From NCBI GenBank assembly GCA_029204225.1, contig MU832047.1, positions 1-64,000 on the forward strand: a DNA stretch of 64,000 nucleotides, written 5' to 3'. Position 1 is the stretch's first letter. Every line of letters starts with the position of its first letter. Positions 53,697-64,000 of this stretch are shown piece after piece. The notes under the pieces were generated by a model. That model ran no database searches and had not been told where the DNA came from. It saw nothing but the letters and a program-made list of their open reading frames with translations. The DNA comes from Diphasiastrum complanatum (Eukaryota; Streptophyta; Lycopodiopsida; Lycopodiales; Lycopodiaceae). The position numbers and the translations under genes are program-made.

Positions 53697-54161
53697 TTAA
53701 ATAACCAGATCTAAGCCAAGTTTGGCTCTAACAGTTTCAAACTTTTCTTTACTTAAAGCTTTCATAAATATATCAGCAACTTGTAACAACGCAGAACAAT
53801 GTACAATACTTATATCTTTAGATTGTAGCTTCTCACATACAAAGTGATATTTTACCTCAATATGTTTTGTCCTTGCGTGAAAGACAAGATTCTTAGCCAA
53901 TTGTATTCCACTTTGACTGTCACAAAAAATAACAGTAGGGTTTACCTGTTTTGTGTCAATCTCACACAACAACTTACGTAGCCAAACAGCTTCTTGGGTA
54001 GCAAAACTTAACGCTTTATATTCGGCTTCTGTAGAAGAAAGAGAAATAGTATCTTACTTCTTGCTAGACCATGAAAAACAACCGCTACCAATATTGAAGG
54101 CATAACCTGTTGTTGACTTTCTATCATCTATGCTTCCTGCCCAATCAACATCAACATAGCC
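53697..54161 (-). pseudogene. Copia G RNase H
   Basis: Reads GYVDVDWAGSIDDRKSTTGY, then a stop near 54053 after SWSSKK, DTISLSSTEAEYKALSFATQ, EAVWLRKLLCEIDTKQVNPT, FHARTKHIEVKYHFVCE, VADIFMKALSKEKFETVRAK. Acidic catalytic residues D, E and D are visible. One or two stops. Confidence 0.9.
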
Positions 54162-55028
54162 CTACAACTTAGGTAAAACACTTTGTCTTTTGTAGATTAG
54201 GCCAAGGTTAGGTGTACCTTTCACATACCTCAAAATCCTTTTTGCAGCTTTCCAATGGTCCATAGTGGGTGATGACATGAATTGGCTAATCAAACTTACA
54301 GCATAGCAGATATCAGGATGTGTAGTCGTAAGATATATCAAACTCCCAACTAGCTGACGAAATAAAGTAGTGTCAACATGTGTACTATCATCAATACGAG
54401 ATAATTTCTTACCAGCTTCGCAAGGGGTGATGGAAGATTTGCACTCTGTCATGTGAAATCTCTCCAATATCTCGCCCACATATTTGTTTTGACATAACCT
54501 GATATCACTGCCAGTTTGCCATATTTCGACACCCAAGCAATAGTGCATAAGATCTAAATCTGTCATCTCAAACTGCTTGCATAAGTTAGCTTTGATAGAA
54601 CGAGTGAGGTTCTCATCATTGCCCGTGATATTGATATCATCAACGTAAAGTAAAATCAAGGCAATGATGTCATCATTTATAAGAACATAAAGGTTTGGAT
54701 CTGAATTTGTTCTTACAAACCCATGAGAAAGAAAGTAATTGTCAATGCATCCATACAATGTGTGTGGCGCTTGCTTAAGGCCATAAAGTGCTTTGTGTAG
54801 TTTACATACCTTCTGTTCTTGCCCTTTTGCCATGAAGCCCTGCGGTTGGACCATGTAAACTTCTTCCTCTAAGTCACCATTAAAAAATGCGGACTTCACA
54901 TCCATTTGATGGATCTTCCACCCAAAATGAGATGCTAGGGCAGTGATAAGACGTAGCGTAGTCCACTTAGCCATTGGAGCAAATGTCTCTTCACAGTCAA
55001 TTCCTTTGCTTTGCTCATAACCCTTCAC
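54162..55028 (-). CDS. Copia G reverse transcriptase (partial polyprotein)
   Basis: Open for 288 codons: GIDCEETFAPMAKWTTLRLI, IHQMDVKSAFFNGDLEEEVY, VCKLHKALYGLKQAPHTLYG, catalytic box LILLYVDDINITGND (intact YVDD), LCKQFEMTDLDLMHYCLGVE, FRQLVGSLIYLTTTHPDICY, KAAKRILRYVKGTPNLG. All core RT blocks are present. It ends with a stop before RNase H and is separated from its N-terminal piece (55088-55360) by a small gap and frame change. Active polymerase is conceivable only within a complete polyprotein, which this copy lacks. Confidence 0.9.
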   Translation of the reverse strand: MKGYEQSKGIDCEETFAPMAKWTTLRLITALASHFGWKIHQMDVKSAFFNGDLEEEVYMVQPQGFMAKGQEQKVCKLHKALYGLKQAPHTLYGCIDNYFLSHGFVRTNSDPNLYVLINDDIIALILLYVDDINITGNDENLTRSIKANLCKQFEMTDLDLMHYCLGVEIWQTGSDIRLCQNKYVGEILERFHMTECKSSITPCEAGKKLSRIDDSTHVDTTLFRQLVGSLIYLTTTHPDICYAVSLISQFMSSPTMDHWKAAKRILRYVKGTPNLGLIYKRQSVLPKL

Positions 55029-55087
55029 TACTAGGCATGCCTTATGCTTTGCTATCGTGCCATCCGCATGAAACTTTGTTCTAACAC

Positions 55088-55360
55088 CTATTTGTTGTCA
55101 ATGGGTTTCTTTCCAAGTGGTAGATCAACCAACTCCCATGTATCATGCCTGTGGATGGATTCTATCTCCTCTTCCATTGCCCTTTGCCACTCTTTGTGAT
55201 CTTTTGCCTCATCAAAGGTTAATGGCTCTCGACACTTCAAAATGTCAGTCATTAGGGCATAGTTCACATGATAATGATCAGGAGACTTCTTTTCCCGCGT
55301 TGATCTTCTCACTTCTCCTTGTGTGCTACATCCTGGTTGATTTAGCTTTGCGTCCTTCAT
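55088..55360 (-). pseudogene. Copia G RT N-terminal segment
   Basis: Reads STREKKSPDHYHVNYALMTD, EPLTFDEAKDHKEWQRAMEE, HDTWELVDLPLGKKPIDNK and a stop. The integrase tail between this and 55357 is deleted. Confidence 0.88.
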
Positions 55361-56385
55361 GATCTTTTTATACCATTTTGGTATCTTAGATTCAGGTGAT
55401 ACACTACAGCTACACCATTACTATGCGGCGTGTGTGACTGTGTGAATTGTCTTTTGATGTCGTGTTCCTTGCAAAAGTCCTCAAAATCATCAGATTTGTA
55501 TTCGCTCCCTCTATCAGATCTTAGCACTTTGATGCGTGCATCCACTTGATTCTCTACCAAAGTCTTGAACTCCTTGAAGCGAGCAAAAGCGTCAGATTTC
55601 TTCTTCAAGAAATAAATCCATGTCCTCCTAGAGTAATCATTTATGAAAGTCATAAAATAATATGCTTTCCCCAACGACATGGTCTTCATTGGGCCGCACA
55701 GGTCGCTGTGAATGAGTTCTAGTGGTTTCTTAGCTCTTGCAGCTCCACCTTTCTTGAATGTCTCTCTGTGATGCTTTCCCATGATGCATCCTTCACATAT
55801 TGCATGATGATCATCCTGCAATGCCGGTAACCCTATTACCATCTTCAGCTTCGCCATCAATCTCAAGCTCCCATAGTTCAAATGACCAAGTCTTCTGTGC
55901 CACAACTCAGATTGAGATGCTGTTGAGATAGCCAAACCATATTCTCCTGGTTTTGCAGCATCCAATTTATAAAGGCCACAATTACTATCTCTATAACCCT
56001 TCGCCACCACTTTATGGTTCTGGTTCATATCCCTCATAAGGCATCCATCCTTGACAAATTCAATCTTAAGATGTTGATTTGCCATTACACCAACAGAAAG
56101 CAAACTCTTTTTGAGTCCAGGAACATAAAGCACATTAGGGATGTTCTTGATTTTACCATCAGGAAACTGCACAAGTACATTGCCCACACCCTGTATTTGG
56201 CATTCCTCTCCATTGGCTTGAGTGACCTTATCCTCATCATGGATTGGTGAGAATTTCTCAAAGCAATCATGGTCAAATGACTTGTGGCGCCTGAATCTAT
56301 GAACCATCTGGACCATCATCAACTTGGGATGCCAATGCCGATGAGAAGACACTTGTCTCGTCATCTTCTCCATCATCTTTGGCAA
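55357..56385 (-). pseudogene. Copia G protease C-terminal part and integrase
   Basis: From about 56260: VTQANGEECQIQGVGNVLVQ and NVLYVPGLKKSLLSVGVMAN, then HHCC region LWHRRLGHLNYGSLRLM with CEGCIMGKHHRETF, core LELIHSDLCGPMKTMS (Asp1), RIKVLRSDRGSEYKSDDF (Asp2), QFTQSHTPHSNGVA followed by unrelated residues, so the catalytic Glu is lost in a deletion. The first about 40 codons are a frameshifted protease start. Confidence 0.9.
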
Positions 56386-56394
56386 TGTTGCCTT

Positions 56395-56520
56395 GTTGAG
56401 TTACTTTTCTCGCCTTTATGTCTGCTTTCTTTTTGTAACACTCGCGTGCCCAATGACCCGGTTTGTGGCAATAGTAACATTTGCCTTTCTTCTTCTTTTT
56501 CTCTTTTCATGATGACTCTC
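56395..56520 (-). pseudogene. Copia G zinc knuckle
   Basis: On the minus strand a Lys-rich run leads into CYYCHKPGHWARECYKKK, an intact CCHC knuckle, in a frame different from both gag and integrase pieces. Confidence 0.85.
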
Positions 56521-56572
56521 CCTCATCATCATCATCATCCTTGGATTTTTTGGGAATCCTTTTCCATTCTTT

Positions 56573-57217
56573 CTACTTGCCTTTAGCAAGCAAGACTTGA
56601 TCCTCCTGTGGGGTTTGCCTTGACTTCACCACTTCGCAACGCTGCTCTTCTTGCAACATGATTCCGTGGAAGTCTTCAAAAGTAGGCAATCTCTCCCTCG
56701 AAGCAATGCCGCTCACAAACATCTGTAGCCCTTCCAAGACACCACTCATTGTGGTATCCACCAGTTCAACGTCCCTAATTGGTTCTCCAATTGCCACAAG
56801 TTGATCTCTCAGCTCCTTTATCCTAGAGAAGAAAGATCCCACTAATTCACTTTCTTCAATCCTTACTGCGTTCAATCTCAACTTCAAGAACATGGCCCAA
56901 GCTGGATTGCAAGTTTGAAATTGCATTCTAAGATCTTCCCAAGCTCCCCTAGCCATCGTGGCATCACTTACATGAGTGATTACATGGTCTTTCACTAAAA
57001 GACTGATTAAGGACAATGCTTTATGCGCCTTTTTATCAAAGGCCCTCATATCACCTGGAGTGGTACTTAGTCGGATTTCAATACCTGTCACAATCTCCCA
57101 TAACTCTTTCTCCATTAAAATTCTTTTCATTTTGAATTTCCAGATGTTGTAGTTAGAAGCCCCATCAAGTTTGCTTGCATCGCCCAAAATTGCCTCATTG
57201 ATGTTTGCCATCTCCAA
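56573..57217 (-). CDS. Copia G gag
   Basis: Open for 214 codons from MEMANINEAILGDASKLDGA: YNIWKFKMKRILMEKELWEI, FDKKAHKALSLISLLVKDHV, ARGAWEDLRMQFQTCNPAWA, GIASRERLPTFEDFHGIMLQ. A complete DUF4219/UBN2-type gag up to the Lys-rich linker (VLLAKGK). The start agrees with the leader and with broken copia A gag. Its knuckle is out of frame downstream. Confidence 0.92.
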   Translation of the reverse strand: MEMANINEAILGDASKLDGASNYNIWKFKMKRILMEKELWEIVTGIEIRLSTTPGDMRAFDKKAHKALSLISLLVKDHVITHVSDATMARGAWEDLRMQFQTCNPAWAMFLKLRLNAVRIEESELVGSFFSRIKELRDQLVAIGEPIRDVELVDTTMSGVLEGLQMFVSGIASRERLPTFEDFHGIMLQEEQRCEVVKSRQTPQEDQVLLAKGK

Positions 57218-57640
57218 ACTGCTTGAAACTCCACCTGTAGGCTATAAATTGTATGCCGAAGCCAACTGTGATGTCAAAAATAAAAAATAATGACTTGCAA
57301 TTTTTGGCTTACCAGGTCACCCGCCGCTCTTTCGCCAAATTGAAAGCCAAACTGGCGTCGCTTTTTGAAATGCTTCTCGTCACCAACTCCCAGCTACCTG
57401 CCTAGTGGAATGGTGAAATCACTTCTGGCGTGCTCTGAACACTTTCTCTCTGCAGCAATCACTCTGTTTTGGTGTACCGTACTTGTAGGTACAGTCAGGG
57501 TGCCCTTCGTTTGGAGGCTATAGCCTTTCATTTGGCCAAAATAGGCTAAAGGAGGTGAAAATAAGGGCAATTTGGATTTTTGAACTGTTTCTTCAGTGTG
57601 AAGAAACTTCACCTTTCACAAAACTTGGGACCCAACAATT
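57218..57640 (-). other. Copia G leader with two conserved hairpins
   Basis: It aligns with the copia A leader from TTGGGTCCC to the gag start. Hairpins at 57587-57607 and 57476-57495 match those at 9078-9098 and 9190-9209. Confidence 0.75.
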
Positions 57641-58435
57641 TTATCATTTTGAAAATTTTTAATGAAAAGAAGGCCTATTTTGCCTTCAATTCTTCAGGAC
57701 CCTTTCAAAGCCCATCTAAGTGTGATCTTCAATCCTGCGGCTCCCAGTCGCTCTCCCTCTTGCAATCTCTACCGTGGATGTAAACTCCACGAGATCTGAC
57801 GGATACAACTGCTTTTGTGCAATGATCCCCACACTTATATCCGCGGGCCCCTTCCAAACGCTATGGCCTCTCCTCCTCACTGCACGCGACGGTCCTCTCT
57901 CTCCCTTCTCTACCAGTGATGGCAGCCCCACGCCCTCACACACAAGCTATGGAAATTCTGTTTGCTTCACTCCAGCTCGATGGCTGATCCACGGCCACCC
58001 ACAGCCTCTCCACACATCCACAACAGTAGCAAGGCGCCCACTCCTGGCTCTTCACAGCTTAAAAAATGGATTGTGTTGAGAGAGAACTGCTTTTTCCCTT
58101 CTTGAAAACCTAGTTGTCAAAGAAGAAGATTTTTTTGGGCTTTATCTGATCTTCTTGAGAGTCTATACAATCACAACAACACAACTGACAGCATCAAAGA
58201 CCAAAGACACATTTAATCTGAATAAACTATTGTCTGGTTCTGCGTTTAGATTCTTTGTCAGTATTGCATGCTTTCCACTTTCTATCTGACCCTCTGATTG
58301 ACTTGTCTGATTGTTTGCTCTTCGCTCCACAACCATCGCGCAATCAAGCTCTAGTTCATTCTTGTGTTCGCCTATTGTTAACCGGTAGTGCACGCACCGG
58401 GGGAATTCACACTTCCTAATCTACATTCCCCAGCA
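57641..58435 (+). repeat. Probable LTR region of copia alpha-3
   Basis: It ends ATTCCCCAGCA directly before a primer-site variant. A TC/CA-rich stretch (57720-58050) could be U3/U5 sequence or another insertion. The left limit is unknown. No gene supported. Confidence 0.4.
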
Positions 58436-58447
58436 TGGTATCAAGCT
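58436..58447 (+). other. Primer binding site, alpha-3
   Basis: TGGTATCAAGCT, a diverged copy of TGGTATCAGAGC. Confidence 0.65.
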
Positions 58448-58637
58448 TCGACATCAGAGCATATATGATTATTTAAGCGGTTTCACGTCAGAGCTATTTC
58501 TATAGTCTGAGAAGCTTCTCACAGAACCTGATCCTACTAGCCGATAGGATAATTGTTTTCTTGGTCTATAAGTCTACATTAGATTTTCATTCTTAAGTCA
58601 CTAATAGTTACTACTATCAATTAGACTAATCTTCCAC

Positions 58638-59275
58638 ATGGATTCCCAAGGGAAAGCCAGTCCTATCATGGACAAGCTTGATAGAGCCAATTACCGTTTG
58701 TAGAAATCTAAGATGAGAACTATTCTAATGGCCAAGATATTGTATGATGCTGTTATAGGTGCAGAGGAAAGACCCGAAGCCGACGATGTTGCAATCTCCC
58801 AATGGAAGCTGAAGGATGGCAAAGCTTTCGCATTGATCATCCTCAACATATTAGACACTCAAATCGGCCATGTGTCTGAAGCTCAAACCTCCAAGAAAGT
58901 CTGGGACATCTTGAGCACCTTGTACGAAGTCCGACACAAGGTCAAGAGCAGTCGAATCAGCCAACAAAGAAGAAGTTGTTCTGCTGATACTACAAGCGAT
59001 CCAACCACGAAATCCAAGACTGTCACATACTACAAGCTAAGAACAACAACAAGGGACAGTCGAATCAAGTGGCAAATGCAGCTGCAGAAGCATCATGTCC
59101 TATTCAAGAAGCGGATCATGATGCCTTCATGACAAGCCATCAAGAAGCATCCAATGACAGCTCCTGATTTTAGGATTCTGGAGCCACACAGCACATGACC
59201 AGCCATATCGGCTGTTTCGAGTCCTATAGGTCTTACAGTACCAAAAGATATGTTCACATGGGCGACAATAGTTGA
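58638..59275 (+). pseudogene. Copia alpha-3 gag-protease remnant
   Basis: Starts MDSQGKASPIMDKLDRANYR, a stop replaces the Trp of YHLW (58702), then MRTILMAKILYDAVIGAEER, KLKDGKAFALIILNILDTQI, KKVWDILSTLYEVR. The second half of gag is deleted. The knuckle is frameshifted. The protease signature DSGATQHMTSHIGCFESYRS is visible near 59172-59230. Same family as 5573 and 16434. Confidence 0.82.
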
Positions 59276-60107
59276 TGGATCATAAACAGATAGTTATTAT
59301 GAGTGAATTATTTCTGACCTATTGAATGAGTTGAGTTTAGATCAGTGTTTTAAAAATCTAAATATCTTTACTCCAGTGTTTTATTGAGACCTAAGAATCT
59401 CACATGCATTTTTTGTAAAGTAAATTATTTTTGTTTATGAAGAATTTCTTTAGTGAATTGTATTCTACTACATATTGTAGTCTATATGTGTTTGTGTATA
59501 GGTTCAATCTATATCTCTAGATTTATAGGAGACAGATAAATCTATTGAGATTCAAATGGATTGTTGATTTCTTGCATGAGATACTATAAATGGGGCTATT
59601 AACTCATTAGAGTAACTATAGTACTTTGGATTGAGTTATAATTGTCTGAGACTTGATGGATCTCCTAGAGATTTTGGTTGATTGAGTTGTTGTATCTTGG
59701 AATATTTGGTTATTCTAAAAATATTTGTACCAAGAAGCACTATTATCTACAAGAAATTGTGGATAGGATTTAGACTATCAGAAAAATGAATTTTCTTTAG
59801 CTTATGGACTTGATCTCAAAACTAAAAAGCTAATTCACCCAGTGATTCATGCAATTGGGATTACATGAAGGTGGTAAACTTTTATTTGGAGAAGATCAAT
59901 CCATTTGGAAGATTTATAGCTTAGTGTATCTTTGGGTTTTCAGTTAGTACTCCTTTGTAGAGGCAAGCAATTCAAGAATTGTTGCATCTTTGAGTACTTA
60001 TTCAGATAGAAAGATCAGACTAAGAATAATGATTCCTGGGTAAGACTTGAAAGCTTAAGAAATAATTTCATGTCTTCCCCTTTTCGTTTGAAGGACATAA
60101 TCTGTTT
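59276..60107 (+). other. Non-coding internal region of alpha-3
   Basis: About 830 bp between protease and polypurine tract, where integrase and polymerase should be. No pol motif was found on either strand, so it is replaced or highly decayed sequence. Confidence 0.5.
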
Positions 60108-60120
60108 AAGGGAGGAAGAA
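60108..60120 (+). other. Polypurine tract, alpha-3
   Basis: AAGGGAGGAAGAA right before TGTTACGGCC. Confidence 0.8.
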
Positions 60121-60240
60121 TGTTACGGCCATGTTTAAGGACATGAAATAGTCCTAGTATGGTAGATTGGCCCTACTCCTAGAATAAAATCTAGGGTTGG
60201 CCGATAAGGCAATGACACTTTGATTATCACATAATATTAT
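60121..60240 (+). repeat. Start of the alpha-3 3' LTR, truncated
   Basis: TGTTACGGCCATGTTTAAGG; bases about 60124-60165 match 4137-4180 inverted. It is cut off by minus-strand copia I sequence near 60240. Confidence 0.65.
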
Positions 60241-62290
60241 TGTCGGAGCATACTACATCAGACAAATGTTTGATAACAAATTTCTCAACCATATTGCTTC
60301 TTTAGTAGCTTGAAACGTAGTGATATACTCTAATTTTGTAGAAGAAAGAGCGATAGAGGGTTGTTTGTGACTGTTCCAGGAGATAGGACCGTCGTTGGGG
60401 AAGAATGTAAATTTGGATGTGGATTTACGAGTATCTACATCTCCCACCTAGCTTGCATCTATGTATCTAATAAGTATGTGGATCCTGTCGTTGTCGACTT
60501 CTCCATAGCAGATGTTGTAGCTCGAATGTAACTCATGACTCTAATGAGAGGCTTCCAATGGATCATACAAGGGTTCGCCATGAATTGGCTTAGTGAGAAT
60601 ACTACAAAGATAAATCAAGTATGGTTCAGACCATTGCATACATGAGAGATACTAGAATCGATTGGTAGGGAGAGTCTCTCATTTGCTCCTTCTCCTGCTT
60701 TGTCTGAAGACATTGGTCCTTTGACAATAGTAGGCTTGGGTCTATTGGTGAGTGATATATTTTGTAATTTATTAGATTTCATCTAATAAGAGTGTTATGA
60801 AGATACCTCTATTAAGTGATATAGTTGTCAAGATTTGTCATGTCGAATTTTGAGGACAACATCTGCTTAGCATCTTTTATCAAATTGAGACTATTGTTGA
60901 AAAGCAGTATGTCATCAACATACAAGAAAAAAATAATGAAAGACTCTGTTGCGTAGACTTGAAGTAGACATTCGAATCGGCGGTGCTTGGTATATAACCA
61001 TGTTGAATGAGAAATGTGTTAATCCTCTAAAAGCAAGCTCTTGTTGATTGTTAAAGTGCCTTGTGGAGTTTACATGCATGATTCTCTTTATTGTTGAGAA
61101 CGTATCCCTCGGGGTATAACATGTACATGTCTTCTTCGATTACTCCATTCAAATAGGCTGTCTATGCATCGAATTGATGTATCTAAAGGTTGGCTATAAC
61201 AGCATACGATAGGAGTGTTCTGATCGAGGAATGCTTGACTACAAGACTAAAAGTCTCATTGTAGTCGATGTTTGGGATTTGAGAAAATCCTTGTGCTACT
61301 TGTCAAGCTTTCCTTCAATCAATACGCCCATTAGCTTTGTATTTAATCTTCCATTTGCAATCAGTTAGATTGTTGTTGGCAGGCAATTCGACAATTGACC
61401 ATGTCTGGTTCTTGATTAGAGAGACAAATTCTCTATCTATCGCTTCTCTATAGAGATTAGAGTCTGACTGGTTGAGTGCTTCATCGACTGTAGTCAGTTC
61501 ATGAACTAGATAACATGCAGACTAACATACCTTGTAGGTTATGTGTGTTGCTCCTGAGTAGCAACATCTTTTTCGAATTCACTGTCGAAAAGTTTATATG
61601 TTGTCGGCAGATTCGAGACCCGAATTGTCGTGTCGATGGCAAGAGTAGTCAATAGTTCATTTGGAACTTTACTCCTATCTTTCAGGTCGATAAATTGATC
61701 CTCGATGAAGATGACATTCTTGAAGATTAATTTCTTCAAAGTATCGTAGGTTATATTTGAAGGGAGCATAACCAATAAATATAAATTTGAGGCTTTGGAA
61801 GTCCAATTTGCTCTTGGTTTCTTTCAAGATCTGCACATAGGTGATGCATCCAGACACTTTGAGGTTCTTCACTGATGGTTTGGATCCTATCCAAGCTTCG
61901 TGAGGAGTTTTATCTGAGAGGGCTTTAGTCGAACGCCTATATGTAAGCTATTGTGGAAACAACTTCAGCCCATAATTGCTTAGGTAGTAATGCATGAGCA
62001 AGTATGCACTTGGCTGATTCGACTTAGGTACGATTCTTCCTATTAGCAAGCCCACTGGACTGAGGCAAATAAGGAGTGATGTGAATCGTTGTTCAATGCC
62101 TTGATTGATGCAATGCTCCTTGAATTCAGTTGGGATATACTCCATCATTGTTGGACCTCAAGGCTTTGATTCATATTCCATTACATTTAAAAGAATGTTA
62201 AAGAGCGTTTTCTTGGGATTTGCAGTAACTTGCCCCACAAGTTGTTGATATACGATGGAGATTGATTTATGTGCGGGAAAAATAAACATT
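60241..62290 (-). pseudogene. Copia I pol, heavily decayed
   Basis: Minus strand, read from high to low. Integrase core text near 62148 (IPTEFKEHCINQGIEQRF, position of GGEY...TPQQNG), integrase tail at 61872-61675 (LKVSGCITYVQILKETKSKL, KFIFIGYAPFKYNLRYFEE), RT traces (about 61060-61420), and RNase H at 60447-60253 (RKSTSKFTFFPNDGPISWNS, KQPSIALSSTKLEYITTFQA, KEAIWLRNLLSN). The acidic Glu of AEY is Leu-Glu-Tyr. Many stops; gag and LTRs were not found. It is the oldest-looking copia in the window. Confidence 0.82.
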
Positions 62291-62349
62291 ATCATATGAA
62301 GATTGTATTGACATGTCACTCAGAGGTAATAAAGAAGAATTATATGCAT

Positions 62350-64000
<1,651 letters not shown>

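Larger units (their letters stand above)
53603..57640 (-). mobile_element. Copia G, nearly full internal domain
   Basis: Minus strand: leader, gag, knuckle, protease, integrase, RT, RNase H and polypurine tract in order, each with local damage. Family partner of copia A. A 5' LTR was not identified next to the leader. Confidence 0.88.

Overview
This window looks like gene-poor nuclear DNA of a land plant with a repeat-rich genome. Ty1/copia and Ty3/gypsy LTR retrotransposons are nested in one another, copia primer sites match the initiator-Met tRNA type (TGGTATCAGAG), LTRs are bounded by TG...CA, and there are two long AG/CT microsatellites. I cannot name the species; nothing seen separates a seed plant from a fern, lycophyte or bryophyte. 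No tRNA, rRNA, CRISPR array or bacterial-type gene was found.

The only convincing host-gene sequence is at 2271-2789 on the minus strand. It looks like the first coding exon of a DUF455 (ferritin-like) family protein with a mitochondrial-type leader and a consensus GTAAGT donor; the rest would lie left of the window or be lost.

Layout: 3.9-7.5 kb, a copia remnant (called alpha here) with a solo LTR (6556-7321, duplication AATCT) nested in another LTR. 8.3-8.8 kb, end of a gypsy integrase. 9.05-11.2 kb, a deleted copia (A). 11.95-14.73 kb, a deleted gypsy (H, minus). 15.0-16.86 kb, alpha fragments, broken by the LTR of copia C1 (16859-19231). C1 is itself split by copia E (19232-27767, minus; paired LTRs). 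E carries gag and protease, but integrase and polymerase are replaced by an open frame of 587 codons, and it holds a 3.2-kb composite insertion. 28.9-36.45 kb, copia B (plus), flanked by inverted LTR copies. 37.1-39.4 kb, hairpin repeats and the end of another C-family element with its LTR. 41.1-51.8 kb, apparently one gypsy element (F, minus) with pol and an extra S/T/P-rich ORF downstream, split by copia D (43010-49290), the best-preserved element. 51.8-52.7 kb, a third C-family copy. 53.6-57.64 kb, copia G (minus), same family as A. 57.7-60.2 kb, a third alpha copy. 60.2-62.3 kb, a decayed copia (I, minus). 62.35-62.59 kb, an AG microsatellite, then AT-rich sequence to the end.

Every pol gene carries stops, frameshifts, deletions or catalytic substitutions, so no element looks autonomous. 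D and E have nearly identical LTR pairs and are young. Points worth pursuing are the 587-codon frame of E, the downstream ORF of F with a possible coiled-coil counterpart inside E, structured leader hairpins shared by A and G, hairpin-rich LTR cores, repeated CACGTG palindromes in D and E LTRs, and the inverted LTRs around B.
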